The position numbers and the translations under genes are program-made. This document shows, in pieces, positions 25,118 through 33,669 of a stretch of DNA of 64,000 bases (its first letter is position 1; every line of letters begins with the position of its first letter). This DNA comes from DZBG01 sp049241565 (GTDB taxonomy: Bacteria; Bdellovibrionota; Bacteriovoracia; Bacteriovoracales; Bacteriovoracaceae), in NCBI GenBank assembly GCA_049241565.1, contig JBMLQL010000047.1, positions 123,395-187,394 of the forward strand. Reading direction: 5' to 3'. The notes beneath the pieces are model-generated. The model had not been told where the DNA came from. It worked only from the letters and a program-made list of their open reading frames with translations, and made no database searches.

Positions 25118-25633
25118 TTGATGAAAAAGTTTTATCTTCTTTTTTTAGTTTTCCTAGGATGCTCAAGCCATAAATCTCAAAAAGAAGGGCCTTTACTTGA
25201 GCGTGAACAGATTTTTTTAACCAGCTTAGTTCAACGAGAAAAACTCATCCCTTCCCACTATCGCTTCACTGAGGAAAACAAGTCTGAGCATGACGCCGTC
25301 CTTAAAGGACTGATTCACTACTACCCTTTTGCAGATGTAAAACTTGTCACAGAAAAAATGAAGGTCGCAAAAATTCAGCCCTCGGCTTCTGAGATAGAAA
25401 AATATATGAAAGAGGAAAACGACAGTATTGTCGATCAAATGACTAAACTTGTAACGGCCTTTAGACTGATTCCTAAAGAGCAGTTATCTCAAACTCAAGA
25501 ATCTATGGACCGTTTTGGCCTTCAGATTCGACGTCGGATGGAGAATTACAAGGCCCCTAAAAAATGTTTTAATAAAATAGACTGCTCATCGAATCAAATT
25601 TGCCTTGAAGCAGGTTTTTGTGCCATTCATTGA
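25118..25633 (+). CDS. Putative lipoprotein with Cys-rich C-terminus
   Basis: 171 residues. N-terminus MMKKFYLLFLVFLGCSS has a lipobox-like end at Cys15 (Phe at -3 is unusual). A helical, charged middle is followed by a C-terminal segment with four cysteines (KCFNKIDCSSNQICLEAGFC) as in small disulfide knots. Begins three bases after the flavin reductase gene. Its 3' end overlaps the start of the glycosyltransferase. Function unknown. Confidence 0.7.
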   Translation: MMKKFYLLFLVFLGCSSHKSQKEGPLLEREQIFLTSLVQREKLIPSHYRFTEENKSEHDAVLKGLIHYYPFADVKLVTEKMKVAKIQPSASEIEKYMKEENDSIVDQMTKLVTAFRLIPKEQLSQTQESMDRFGLQIRRRMENYKAPKKCFNKIDCSSNQICLEAGFCAIH

Positions 25634-26450
25634 TATTATTATTCCCACTCATAATAGGGCCACTCTACTTAAGAGGGCCATTGATTCTGTCTTAAATCAA
25701 AGTTTTAGTGACTTTCATCTTATTGTCGTTGATGACGGCTCTACTGATCATACTCAAGAGATCCTGGGCGAGTATCAACAACATTCTCAAGTTACTCTAT
25801 TAGAAAAATTAAATAGTGGAGTGAGTTCCGCTCGCAATTTCGGAGTGGCCCACTCTTCTGCTTCTTGGATTGCGTTTCTTGACTCAGACGATGAGTGGCT
25901 TCCTCTCAAACTTCAAAAAGCCGTGGACTTTATCAAGGTCCATCCTTCTATTGAATTCATTCATACTGATGAAACCTGGATTAGAAATGGAGTGAGAGTT
26001 AACCCTCCTCTTAAGTATAAAAAGGATCAGGAAAATCTTTTTGAACGTAGTCTGGAGTTTTGTATTATTTCTCCTTCAACGAGTCTTATGACAAGAGCTC
26101 TCTTTGATAAATATGGGCCCTTTAACGAAAGCTATCCCGTATGCGAAGATTATGATCTTTGGAACAAGATTCTTGCTTTTGATAATATTGGTTACCTTCC
26201 TGATCAGCTCACCAAAAAATATGGTGGCCATGAGGATCAGCTCTCGACTCGTTACGTGGCCATGGACTATTGGCGATTCTGCTCCTTATGTGAGCTCTAC
26301 TCAGACCCTCGTCTTACTTCCATACAACGAGAACAAATCAGAACAGCACTGATCGTGAAGGCCGATTTTTTAAAGAAGGGTCTGACTAAATATCCCGATC
26401 CTGGCCGACTCGAAGAGATCAATTTCAAGCTCTCAAACCTATTGAAATAA
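25620..26450 (+). CDS. Family 2 glycosyltransferase
   Basis: GT-A fold: DIIIPTHNRATLLKRAIDSVL, VVDDGSTDHTQ (UDP-sugar side), SGVSSARNFG, AFLDSDDEW (DxD-like) and a conserved VCEDYDLWNKIL. About 276 residues, cytoplasmic. Start set at GTG 25620, six bases after AGG; TTG 25605 is in frame but lies deeper in the preceding gene. Sugar and acceptor unknown; probably surface polysaccharide or glycolipid. Confidence 0.92.
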   Translation: MPFIDIIIPTHNRATLLKRAIDSVLNQSFSDFHLIVVDDGSTDHTQEILGEYQQHSQVTLLEKLNSGVSSARNFGVAHSSASWIAFLDSDDEWLPLKLQKAVDFIKVHPSIEFIHTDETWIRNGVRVNPPLKYKKDQENLFERSLEFCIISPSTSLMTRALFDKYGPFNESYPVCEDYDLWNKILAFDNIGYLPDQLTKKYGGHEDQLSTRYVAMDYWRFCSLCELYSDPRLTSIQREQIRTALIVKADFLKKGLTKYPDPGRLEEINFKLSNLLK

Positions 26451-26506
26451 TAGGCCTTGAATCATTAAATTAAATTTTTAGAAGAACTGAGTCGACTATA
26501 GTCCGT

Positions 26507-27151
26507 ATGAAAAATACCATACGCCACGGACAGACGTATCGGCAGGAGGAGTTCAACCCCCTTATGCCATGCAGGCCAAATCCCATCGTGACCTTTGCTC
26601 CCATCTGGGCAGAAAATCAATTATGGCATCCCAAGATTAGTGACCGTCAGGCCATTTTGCTTTTGCGACGAAAGATGGAGAAGAAAGTTTCTTTTTTGCG
26701 TGCTTATCGTGGATGGCGGGCCTCAGGGGCCAGAGAAGAAAGAGAACTCGCCGAGGGCAGAGCTTTTTTTAGATGGCTGCAGAAGCATCAAATCTCCATT
26801 GATTGGAAAGAAGAAGACTTCAATCCACACCCCTATTTTAGCTCACCAGACTCTCCTAGGCATGATCCTGATGATGAAATGAGTAAAGAGATGAGCTTTT
26901 GTGTGAAACCGGTGCGTGTTCAAGATCGAAACATTAAACTTTATATTCAAGACACAGATATGGTGACTTTACTTAATATGCCTTACGGCCATGAAGAAGA
27001 TTTTTTAGAGCTTGTGATGAGGTATGTGGCCTTTCGCTTTCAATTAGAAAAATGGAGAGCTCCGGCCCCTTATTTTTTGAATTGGGTCACTAATCAAGGA
27101 GTGCGTCCCATTTTTAGCTCAGGCCAGCTAGGTTTCAGGGCCCTCTATTAA
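26507..27151 (+). CDS. Conserved-looking cytoplasmic protein, family not recognised
   Basis: 214 residues, no signal peptide or membrane helix. It is basic and aromatic-rich at the N-terminus (PIWAENQLWHPKIS, RAYRGWRASGAREERELAEGRAF), with an acidic middle and a C-terminal part ending GVRPIFSSGQLGFRALY. GGCC density is normal for the core genes here, which suggests a resident gene. TATAGT (26497-26502) ends four bases before the ATG. The stop interlocks with rbgA (TTAA). I cannot assign a function. Confidence 0.65.
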   Translation: MKNTIRHGQTYRQEEFNPLMPCRPNPIVTFAPIWAENQLWHPKISDRQAILLLRRKMEKKVSFLRAYRGWRASGAREERELAEGRAFFRWLQKHQISIDWKEEDFNPHPYFSSPDSPRHDPDDEMSKEMSFCVKPVRVQDRNIKLYIQDTDMVTLLNMPYGHEEDFLELVMRYVAFRFQLEKWRAPAPYFLNWVTNQGVRPIFSSGQLGFRALY

Positions 27152-28092
27152 ATTTTAGGCGGCTCACCAAAACAAACCTTTCCTAGATCTCCTTGTCTAA
27201 AATCATGGATAATGATTTTAAAAACTCGCTCTAAATCTGGAAGACCTTTTTGCTTTAGGCAACCACGATTCTTAGCAATAGCAAGAAATGTCTCATCAAG
27301 ATCCATCTCTAAAGATTCAAGTTTATAGCGCTCTTGAAATTCGAGAGATTTTATTTTTTGAAGATGCTTCACTAGATAACAAGCAGGGCCTTCCTCTCCA
27401 ACAATCCCATCGGGAATAGCATTAATGATACTTAACCAAAAACCATGCTCTTCTCTTTCCACATAAGGAGGAAGAACACCTGGAGTATCAAGAAGCTCAA
27501 GCTCTTCATCAATGGTAATCCATTGTTGAACTCGAGTTTGCCCAGGCTTATCGGCCGTTTTAGCAATCCCTTTGCCCACTAATTGATTAATGATGGTTGA
27601 TTTTCCAGTATTGGGAAGACCAAGAATCATCATACGAAGTTTTGATTTTGGAGTCACAATATCAGGATTGGATTCACGTCGCTTGTTTTCAACAATCGAG
27701 CGGGCGGTGGCCACAACTTTTTTAATAGAAACTTTATCAAAACAATTAATAAAAAGATAAGGTGTAGACTGCTCTTTAAACCACTGCTCCCAACGCTCAA
27801 TATGTTTAGGATCAGCAAGATTGACTTTATTTAAAAGGATCAGACGACTCTTTTGTTCAAGAGCTTCATCCATGGCCTTGTTCCCAGAGACAAGAGGAAC
27901 TCGCGCATCACGAATCTCTAGAACAATATCCACCGCCTTAATCTTAGATTTAATTTCACGCATGGCCTTTAACATATGCCCAGGGAACCAATTGAAAGCT
28001 GCCTTAGGGCGGTTGTCTGGAGTCAGACCCAATTCTTTCGTATCCTGCCTCGAAAGACCGTCTTTTTTATGCTGAGGTTTTTTGTTCTTCAT
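27148..28092 (-). CDS. rbgA: Ribosome biogenesis GTPase (RbgA/YlqF family)
   Basis: Circularly permuted GTPase needed for late 50S assembly. The order is as expected: NWFPGHMLKAMREI, LEIRDARVP, LNKVNLAD (G4) before the P-loop MILGLPNTGKSTIIN (G1), GQTRVQQW (G2) and LLDTPGVL (G3), then a helical C-terminal domain. 314 residues is slightly longer than the Bacillus enzyme because of a basic N-terminal tail. TATGAT lies six bases before the ATG. Confidence 0.94.
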   Translation of the reverse strand: MKNKKPQHKKDGLSRQDTKELGLTPDNRPKAAFNWFPGHMLKAMREIKSKIKAVDIVLEIRDARVPLVSGNKAMDEALEQKSRLILLNKVNLADPKHIERWEQWFKEQSTPYLFINCFDKVSIKKVVATARSIVENKRRESNPDIVTPKSKLRMMILGLPNTGKSTIINQLVGKGIAKTADKPGQTRVQQWITIDEELELLDTPGVLPPYVEREEHGFWLSIINAIPDGIVGEEGPACYLVKHLQKIKSLEFQERYKLESLEMDLDETFLAIAKNRGCLKQKGLPDLERVFKIIIHDFRQGDLGKVCFGEPPKI

Positions 28093-28098
28093 AGGCCC

Positions 28099-28104
28099 AT
28101 CATA
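28099..28104 (-). promoter_or_regulatory. -10 box of rbgA, leaderless geometry
   Basis: TATGAT on the minus strand ends six bases before ATG 28092; no Shine-Dalgarno. Confidence 0.42.
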
Positions 28105-28225
28105 ACGCTATTTATTAAAGATGTATCCACTTTTGCGACACGACAAAGGGGACAAATGCCCCTTCAAGTCCTCCAATGCCCGATCTCTGGCCCTGTGCGG
28201 TGTTTGATATTGCTAGGAATCTTAG

Positions 28226-28241
28226 TGGCATCCATGTTGCA
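28226..28241 (+). promoter_or_regulatory. Putative sigma54 promoter of the OmpA lipoprotein gene
   Basis: TGGCAT-N5-TTGCA, with GG and GC ten bases apart, matches the -24/-12 consensus TGGCAC-N5-TTGC except for one base. It lies 40 bases before the ATG at 28282. A GGGG/CCCC hairpin at 28145-28164 lies upstream. Confidence 0.5.
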
Positions 28242-28281
28242 AATTCTTTGGCATGAAACAATTCATGACAAAGGAATCAAA

Positions 28282-29592
28282 ATGAAAAAACCCATCGAAA
28301 CCAAACTTCTCTTACTCCTCTCTTCTAGCTTAATTTGGTACGGATGTTCATCCGCTCACAGAGGAGAAATTGCAAGTAATGCTAATCCAACTGAAGAGAT
28401 TGCAGAAATTGAATCAAATATTGAAGATGCTGAACAAGAAGGTTACGGCGTTCTAGACAATAGCAATTTTCAGAATAGTAAAAAATATCTCTCTGAAGCC
28501 AAAGATGATCTGAAAAGAAACAAAGATCAAAAAGACATCCTAGATGATCTTCGTCTCTCAAAGGGATATCTTGAACAGGCCAAAAAGAATGTAGCACTGA
28601 GAACAGCAAAACTCTCATCAGTTATGGAAGCTCGTCAAAGGGCCCTCGATGCAGGAGTCGTCAACTATATCAACCTAAATGAAAAATGGGATGATACTGA
28701 GGAGATGACGAGAGATCTTGCCTCTGAAAAAGCGACCAATATTGATCGTATGGATTTGAAAAAACTTCAAAACCGCTATCTTGAACTTGAGCTGGATGCC
28801 ACTAAGGCCAAATACCTAGGTGAAGCTGACTCAATTATCAAATCGGCCCGTGAGAAGAACGCCATGAAAACAGCTCCTAAAACATTAAAAATTGCTGAAG
28901 TCAGCTATGATGTGGCCGTGAGTAAAATTTCAACTGATCGTAACTCATATGAAAGCTTTTCTCCTTTTATCGATAAGGCCAATCATTCGGCCAATCGCCT
29001 TCACCATGTGATGGGCTATGTAAAAGACGAAAAGTATAGTGAAACAGCCGCTATCGAACTTGTGAATCAACAAGAAAGAATTGGCGCTCTTGGTGGTCGA
29101 GTGGCTGCGCAGAATAACCGTCTTAAGCAACAGAATAGCAAACTGGTAAGATCCCAAAATCAAGTCGCTTTCCAAGAAGCTCTCGATCGCGCAAGTCAAC
29201 AGTTTCAAAAGAATGAAGCTGATGTTTATCAACAAGAAGATAAATTAATCATTCGTCTAAAGTCGCTAAACTTCGCCTCTGGTCAGTCAACACTTCCAAA
29301 TAATGGACCTCAATTGCTTAATCGCATTGAAGGAGTGGCCAAAGGTCTAGATGCAAAATATGTTGTTGTTCAAGGCCATACAGACTCTGTTGGATCAAAA
29401 GAACTTAATCAAAAACTATCTGAGCAACGTGCCGAAACTGTGGCCAAATATCTTGAGCAAAATGGATTTGATAGTACCAAGATTAATGTTGAAGGTTATG
29501 GAGACAGAAAACCTCTGGTGAGTAACAAAACTCCCGCTGGAAAAGCTCAAAATCGACGCATCGATATCATCATCACTCCCGCATCAATTTAA
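28282..29592 (+). CDS. OmpA-family lipoprotein with DUF4398-like helical region
   Basis: 436 residues from ATG 28282 (AAGGA upstream). The signal peptide ends IWYGC, so Cys22 is probably lipidated although Trp at -3 is unusual. A long helical region (residues 35-320) of DUF4398 type follows, then the OmpA C-terminal peptidoglycan-binding domain: LNFASGQSTL, VVVQGHTDSVGS, LSEQRAETVAKYL, VEGYGDRKPL and QNRRIDIII. The protein would tether the outer membrane to the wall. The frame is open upstream to 27976 but that part is antisense to rbgA and not coding. Sigma54-like promoter upstream, intrinsic terminator downstream. Confidence 0.9.
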   Translation: MKKPIETKLLLLLSSSLIWYGCSSAHRGEIASNANPTEEIAEIESNIEDAEQEGYGVLDNSNFQNSKKYLSEAKDDLKRNKDQKDILDDLRLSKGYLEQAKKNVALRTAKLSSVMEARQRALDAGVVNYINLNEKWDDTEEMTRDLASEKATNIDRMDLKKLQNRYLELELDATKAKYLGEADSIIKSAREKNAMKTAPKTLKIAEVSYDVAVSKISTDRNSYESFSPFIDKANHSANRLHHVMGYVKDEKYSETAAIELVNQQERIGALGGRVAAQNNRLKQQNSKLVRSQNQVAFQEALDRASQQFQKNEADVYQQEDKLIIRLKSLNFASGQSTLPNNGPQLLNRIEGVAKGLDAKYVVVQGHTDSVGSKELNQKLSEQRAETVAKYLEQNGFDSTKINVEGYGDRKPLVSNKTPAGKAQNRRIDIIITPASI

Positions 29593-29602
29593 TTTTCTTC
29601 AT

Positions 29603-29628
29603 AGGGGCCTCTCCGGGGCCCCTTTTTT
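29603..29628 (+). terminator. Intrinsic terminator of the OmpA lipoprotein gene
   Basis: Seven-bp GC-rich stem (29603-29609 with 29617-29623), seven-base loop, then T6. Confidence 0.85.
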
Positions 29629-29632
29629 ATGT

Positions 29633-29638
29633 TAAACT
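29633..29638 (+). promoter_or_regulatory. -10 box of the MFS gene, leaderless geometry
   Basis: TAAACT ends six bases before ATG 29645, immediately after the preceding terminator; no Shine-Dalgarno. Confidence 0.38.
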
Positions 29639-29644
29639 CCACTC

Positions 29645-31009
29645 ATGAATTCTGATAAGCATTCCAATAATATTCTTCTTTGGTTAGTGGCCATCGGTTT
29701 TTTCATGGAAACTCTCGATAGCACTATCGTCAACACTGCCCTTCCGACCATGGCCGTGGCCCTAAATGAAAGCCCACTCTATATGCAATCAGTAGTTATT
29801 GCTTATGCTTTAACTCTTGCCATATTTATTCCGGCCTCTGGTTGGCTCACTGATCGATTCGGAATTCGTCGTGTCTATATTGGGGCCATCACCGTTTTTA
29901 CCATTGGCTCTTTATTTTGTGCTATCTCTCAGACTCTTCCTCAGCTCGTCCTCTCTCGAGTCATTCAAGGACTCGGAGGATCAATGCTCATGCCAGTGGG
30001 TCGTCTGGCCATCCTTCGCAATTTTCCTGGAAGTAAATATTTAGCGGCCCTTAGTTTTGCTGCTGTCCCCGCTCTGATTGGCCCTCTCATCGGTCCCACT
30101 CTCGGAGGATGGCTTGTTGAATTTACTTCTTGGCACTGGATCTTTCTCATCAATCTTCCCATCGGTCTTATTTTAGGTTTTGTCACCTACAAGGCCATGC
30201 CCAGAGATGAGATCGAGCGCACACGGAGTTTTGATCTAGTCGGTTTTTTTCAAATCTCTGCGTTTATGATCAGTATGTCTTTTGCCCTAGATGGACTTTC
30301 AGGATTGAATTTCTCTTACGGCCTTGTGCTTATTCTTTTTGTTTTCGGTCTTGCAGCCTTGGCCGCTTATGTCCTTCATGCTCAAAAGACCCTTACTCCA
30401 CTTATTTCACCCGCTCTTTTTAAAGAGCGCACTTATAGTATTGGTATTATCGGAAATATGTTCGCTCGTATTGGAAGCAGTGGTATGCCTTTTCTTATTC
30501 CACTTTTTTTCCAGCTCTGTCTTGGTTACTCGCCTTTTGAGGCCGGCCTCTCTATGATTCCGCTGGCCATTGCCGCCATCGTGGCCAAAAGATTTGTGGC
30601 CACCTTTGTCTTTAAGTTCGGTTACAGAAAATTTCTCATCGTAAATACCATTCTTGTTGGTCTCTCTATGGCCAGCTTTGCCCTCATCGGCCCGACTGAA
30701 CCTAAATGGCTTCAAATTTTGCATCTTCTCTTCTTCGGTGTTTTTAATTCTATGCAATTTACCGCCATGAACACACTCACTCTTAAAGATCTCGATCGAA
30801 AGAAGGCCAGTGATGGTAACGCCCTCTTCTCCATGGTCCAAATGCTCGCCATGAGTTTTTCTGTAGCCGCGGTAGGCTCTCTTCTGACAACATTTATGAA
30901 TTATTATGATAAGCTTGATGCCTTTCATGGCTCTTTTCTTTCAATGGGAGCGCTGACTTGCACTTCAGCTTGGATATTTTGGCAGCTTGATAAAAAGGAG
31001 CAGTTATGA
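29645..31009 (+). CDS. MFS multidrug transporter, DHA2 (EmrB/QacA) type
   Basis: 454 residues with about 14 predicted membrane helices. Diagnostic motifs: FFMETLDSTIVNTALPTMA (motif D1 of drug:H+ antiporters), GWLTDRFGIRRVY (motif A), and RVIQGLGGSMLMPVGR (motif B). Expected to export lipophilic compounds using the proton gradient. Heads an operon with a glutathione peroxidase and a pirin; starts overlap by ATGA, so it may serve oxidative or electrophile stress. GGCC is very dense (about 19 in 1.36 kb by eye). Confidence 0.93.
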   Translation: MNSDKHSNNILLWLVAIGFFMETLDSTIVNTALPTMAVALNESPLYMQSVVIAYALTLAIFIPASGWLTDRFGIRRVYIGAITVFTIGSLFCAISQTLPQLVLSRVIQGLGGSMLMPVGRLAILRNFPGSKYLAALSFAAVPALIGPLIGPTLGGWLVEFTSWHWIFLINLPIGLILGFVTYKAMPRDEIERTRSFDLVGFFQISAFMISMSFALDGLSGLNFSYGLVLILFVFGLAALAAYVLHAQKTLTPLISPALFKERTYSIGIIGNMFARIGSSGMPFLIPLFFQLCLGYSPFEAGLSMIPLAIAAIVAKRFVATFVFKFGYRKFLIVNTILVGLSMASFALIGPTEPKWLQILHLLFFGVFNSMQFTAMNTLTLKDLDRKKASDGNALFSMVQMLAMSFSVAAVGSLLTTFMNYYDKLDAFHGSFLSMGALTCTSAWIFWQLDKKEQL

Positions 31010-31560
31010 CAAAAATTTACGATTTTAGTGTGAACAAAATTGATGGCACTCAAACAAAGCTTTCGACCTATGAAGGTAAGGTTATGCTTGTCGTGAACGT
31101 AGCTTCAAAATGTGGTCTCACTCCTCAGTATGAAGGTCTTGAGAAAATCTATAAAAACTATAAGGAAAAAGGGTTTGAAGTCTTGGGTTTTCCGGCCAAT
31201 GAATTTCTGGCCCAGGAGCCAGGGTCTGATGAGGAGATCCAACAATTTTGTACAATGAACTATGGTGTTGATTTTCCAATGTTCTCAAAAATCGTTGTCA
31301 AAGGCGAAGGACAACATCCTCTTTATCAATACCTCACAACAACAAAACCAGATGCAACGATGAAACCTAACGGGACACTTCTAGAGAGACTTGGCTCAAA
31401 AGGTCTTCTGACTGGAAAACCAAATGATATTAAATGGAATTTTGAAAAATTTTTAATTAGTAAAAAAGGTGAGATCATTGAAAGATTTTCTCCCGAGCTT
31501 GATCCTCAAGATCCAATTATCGTGAGTGCCATCGAGAAGGCAATCAATGAAAAAAATTAA
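31006..31560 (+). CDS. Glutathione peroxidase family thiol peroxidase
   Basis: 184 residues. Peroxidatic Cys36 in VNVASKCGLTPQY, then LGFPANEFLAQEPGS (Gln/Asn of the catalytic tetrad region) and IKWNFEKFLI (Trp). Reduces peroxides with thioredoxin or glutathione; the cysteine form usually uses thioredoxin. No signal peptide. Overlaps the MFS gene by ATGA and the pirin gene by 14 bases. Confidence 0.95.
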   Translation: MTKIYDFSVNKIDGTQTKLSTYEGKVMLVVNVASKCGLTPQYEGLEKIYKNYKEKGFEVLGFPANEFLAQEPGSDEEIQQFCTMNYGVDFPMFSKIVVKGEGQHPLYQYLTTTKPDATMKPNGTLLERLGSKGLLTGKPNDIKWNFEKFLISKKGEIIERFSPELDPQDPIIVSAIEKAINEKN

Positions 31561-32428
31561 ATATATTCAGAGAGGTGATACCCCTCACTGGGTAGGTGAT
31601 GGTTTTCCTGTTCGCTCTATTTTTACTTATAATGATCTCGCTCAAGAAATCTCCCCTTTTCTTCTTATGGATTATGGTGGGCCTGCTGAATTTGCTCCTT
31701 CAGAAAAAATTCGAGGCGTGGGTGAACATCCTCACCGAGGATTTGAAACAGTGACCATTGTTTACTCTGGAGAGGTGGATCACAGAGATTCTGCAGGCGG
31801 CGGTGGGAGTATTGGACCAGGTGGAGTTCAGTGGATGACAGCGGCTTCAGGACTTGTCCATGAAGAGATGCATGGTAAAAACTTTGCCAAAAATGGCGGA
31901 CGTTTTGAGATGGTTCAACTCTGGGTGAACCTACCTATCAAAGATAAAATGGGCCCTCCTCGCTATCAAGGAATTCAAGACGAGCATATTCCCTCTCTCA
32001 AGCTTAATAATGAAGCTGGAGTGATCAGAGTGATTGCTGGAAAGTTTCTTGAAACTCAAGGACCGGCAAAGACATTTTCACCGATTAATCTTTGGGATAT
32101 CCGTCTCCATCAAGGCAAGAAAAATCTTTTCACTGTTCCCGATGGGCATACAGCCGCTGTCTTTGTTCTCAGTGGTCAAGTTCAACTCAATGACGGAACA
32201 ATTATTAATAGTGCTGAGATTGCCGTTCTCCAAAATAAAGGAGAGCAATTTGAGCTGACTGCGACTGAAGAGGCCAAAATTCTTTTTCTGGGCGGAGAGC
32301 CACTTAACGAGCCATTTATTGGATACGGCCCGTTTGTAATGAGCACCAAAGAAGAACTTTATCAGGCCTTTGCAGATTTTAATAGTGGCAAGATGGGTAA
32401 AATTGGAAAAATTGAAGGGACGGAGTGA
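31547..32428 (+). CDS. Pirin family protein
   Basis: About 293 residues, bicupin. The metal-binding pirin motif VGEHPHRGFETVTIVYSG is intact (His-His-Glu), followed by GGVQWMTAASGLVHEEMH and a C-terminal cupin with PFIGYGPFVM. Bacterial pirins include quercetin dioxygenases and metabolic regulators. ATG 31547 is preferred to 31526 because GAGAAGG stands before it. Third gene of the MFS-GPx operon. Confidence 0.93.
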   Translation: MKKIKYIQRGDTPHWVGDGFPVRSIFTYNDLAQEISPFLLMDYGGPAEFAPSEKIRGVGEHPHRGFETVTIVYSGEVDHRDSAGGGGSIGPGGVQWMTAASGLVHEEMHGKNFAKNGGRFEMVQLWVNLPIKDKMGPPRYQGIQDEHIPSLKLNNEAGVIRVIAGKFLETQGPAKTFSPINLWDIRLHQGKKNLFTVPDGHTAAVFVLSGQVQLNDGTIINSAEIAVLQNKGEQFELTATEEAKILFLGGEPLNEPFIGYGPFVMSTKEELYQAFADFNSGKMGKIGKIEGTE

Positions 32429-32430
32429 AA

Positions 32431-32943
32431 TTACTCTGTCCAATCAATTTGAAAATCAATAGGGACTTCATTATCAATTTTAACAGTGAGAAGACTCGGT
32501 CGTTCAATATTATGTTGTTCTAACAGGACCTTTAACTGACCTTTCTGTGTTTTGCCACCACTCAAGTCTACCGAGTATTCTTTCTCGACCCCATGAAAAC
32601 TAACCAATACATTCAGTGATGTTTTACTTTTAAAAAAATTATCCTCAGAAATTTTACCTTTTACTGTCACCAGTGGGTATTTTGAAATCTCAAGGATTGT
32701 CTGCATATTTAGATCTCTATTAGAATCACTTGAGATGAAACTTTTTACAGGAATGGCCACGAGAAAGTCACACTCACCTTTCTCAGAGCAGCTAATCTTA
32801 CCCTTAATTTCTTTGCTTACTCCTTTGACTGTTTTCACAAGATGTTTGACTGTATACTCGGCCTGTCCGCTCTTGACACTATAGTCTTTAGCAAAGACGT
32901 TCAAAGAGAGGACTAAACAAATACAGATAAAATATTTTTTCAT
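32431..32943 (-). CDS. Periplasmic YceI-family protein
   Basis: 170 residues: signal peptide (MKKYFICICLVLSLNVFA), then a lipocalin-like YceI barrel with AEYTVKHLVKTVKGVS, VAIPVKSFISSDSNRDLNM and VKGKISEDNFF. YceI proteins bind amphiphiles such as polyisoprenoids. AGGA precedes the start. It lies nine bases downstream of a b561-like membrane protein, matching the common yceJ-yceI gene pairing. Two bases separate it from the converging pirin gene. Confidence 0.85.
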   Translation of the reverse strand: MKKYFICICLVLSLNVFAKDYSVKSGQAEYTVKHLVKTVKGVSKEIKGKISCSEKGECDFLVAIPVKSFISSDSNRDLNMQTILEISKYPLVTVKGKISEDNFFKSKTSLNVLVSFHGVEKEYSVDLSGGKTQKGQLKVLLEQHNIERPSLLTVKIDNEVPIDFQIDWTE

Positions 32944-32952
32944 TTTTGATTC

Positions 32953-33498
32953 CTAGAATTCAATTGTCATTAAAGCAGCTGAAAGAGCAAATGCTCCATA
33001 ACCAACGCCGGCCACCGCTGAATGCTGCTTAACCAGCGAAGAGCTTTTTTTTCCAGCATCTTCATTCTTCTTGTACATATAACCAAGAATGGGGGCGAGA
33101 ATCATAGCAGGGACATGAATCCACGCGAGGGCCTTATGCCATTTAATGGCCCCACGATCTACAATACCAGCAGGTTTAGGAGCAGTGAGTGAATAATAAG
33201 CTGTTGTGTAGTACATAAGTCCTGAGGCCATTCCAAGATACATATGTGTATCAGAGCTCAAAGCGCTATTTCCAGTAAGCATAGTTGCCGTCATTAAACC
33301 TAGTGTCACTAGTCCTAAAGTCTCATGCGTCTTCAGTTTACTATGCCTAACTTCGAGTGTTTTTTGTTCTTCTATTTGTTGAGGTGTTAAACTTATTTCT
33401 TCCTCAGAAAGACCTAAATCCTTTAGTGAAACTTCTGCCAAAGCAGAATGAGAAAAAAGACATAACAAGATAAAAAAAGAATGAAAAAAGTGATGCAT
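32953..33498 (-). CDS. Membrane protein, cytochrome b561-like (four paired His)
   Basis: 181 residues: signal peptide or first helix, then four membrane helices each with a His near one end (KTHETLGL, DTHMYLGMA, KWHKALAWIH, KQHSAVAG). Such His pairs are how b561-type proteins hold haem between helices; haem binding is inference. The YceI neighbour supports the idea, because b561-type YceJ is its usual partner. AAGGAATTGT lies before the ATG. Confidence 0.6.
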   Translation of the reverse strand: MHHFFHSFFILLCLFSHSALAEVSLKDLGLSEEEISLTPQQIEEQKTLEVRHSKLKTHETLGLVTLGLMTATMLTGNSALSSDTHMYLGMASGLMYYTTAYYSLTAPKPAGIVDRGAIKWHKALAWIHVPAMILAPILGYMYKKNEDAGKKSSSLVKQHSAVAGVGYGAFALSAALMTIEF

Positions 33499-33509
33499 AC
33501 AATTCCTTT

Positions 33510-33652
33510 GCTAACGTCATTGTTAGACAAATAACTAGCGAAATCAATAGTTTTAAACAGTGTCATCTTGTTATAACAATCAAACGTTTACTCTTAATAA
33601 AAATTAATCTTGTAAGTACTCCTAACAAGATCTAGTGTTAATAAGTATTAAC
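33510..33652. promoter_or_regulatory. Divergent control region with several dyads
   Basis: Between the b561/YceI operon and the gene at 33670 there are at least three inverted repeats: CTAAC-N6-GTTAG near 33515-33530, the palindrome TTGTTATAACAA at 33568-33579, and GTTAAT-N4-ATTAAC at 33637-33652. They share TTA/TAAC half-sites, which suggests one regulator. Confidence 0.4.
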
Positions 33653-33669
33653 CTTTCAAGGATCTTTCT

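Noticed and set aside
27976..28281. N-terminal extension of the OmpA lipoprotein frame
   Set aside because: Antisense to rbgA, lacks a signal peptide, and the internal ATG 28282 has a ribosome site and a lipoprotein signal.
30407..30928. 173-codon open frame antisense to the MFS gene
   Set aside because: Low-complexity charged translation, no ribosome site, and the sense frame is a clear transporter.
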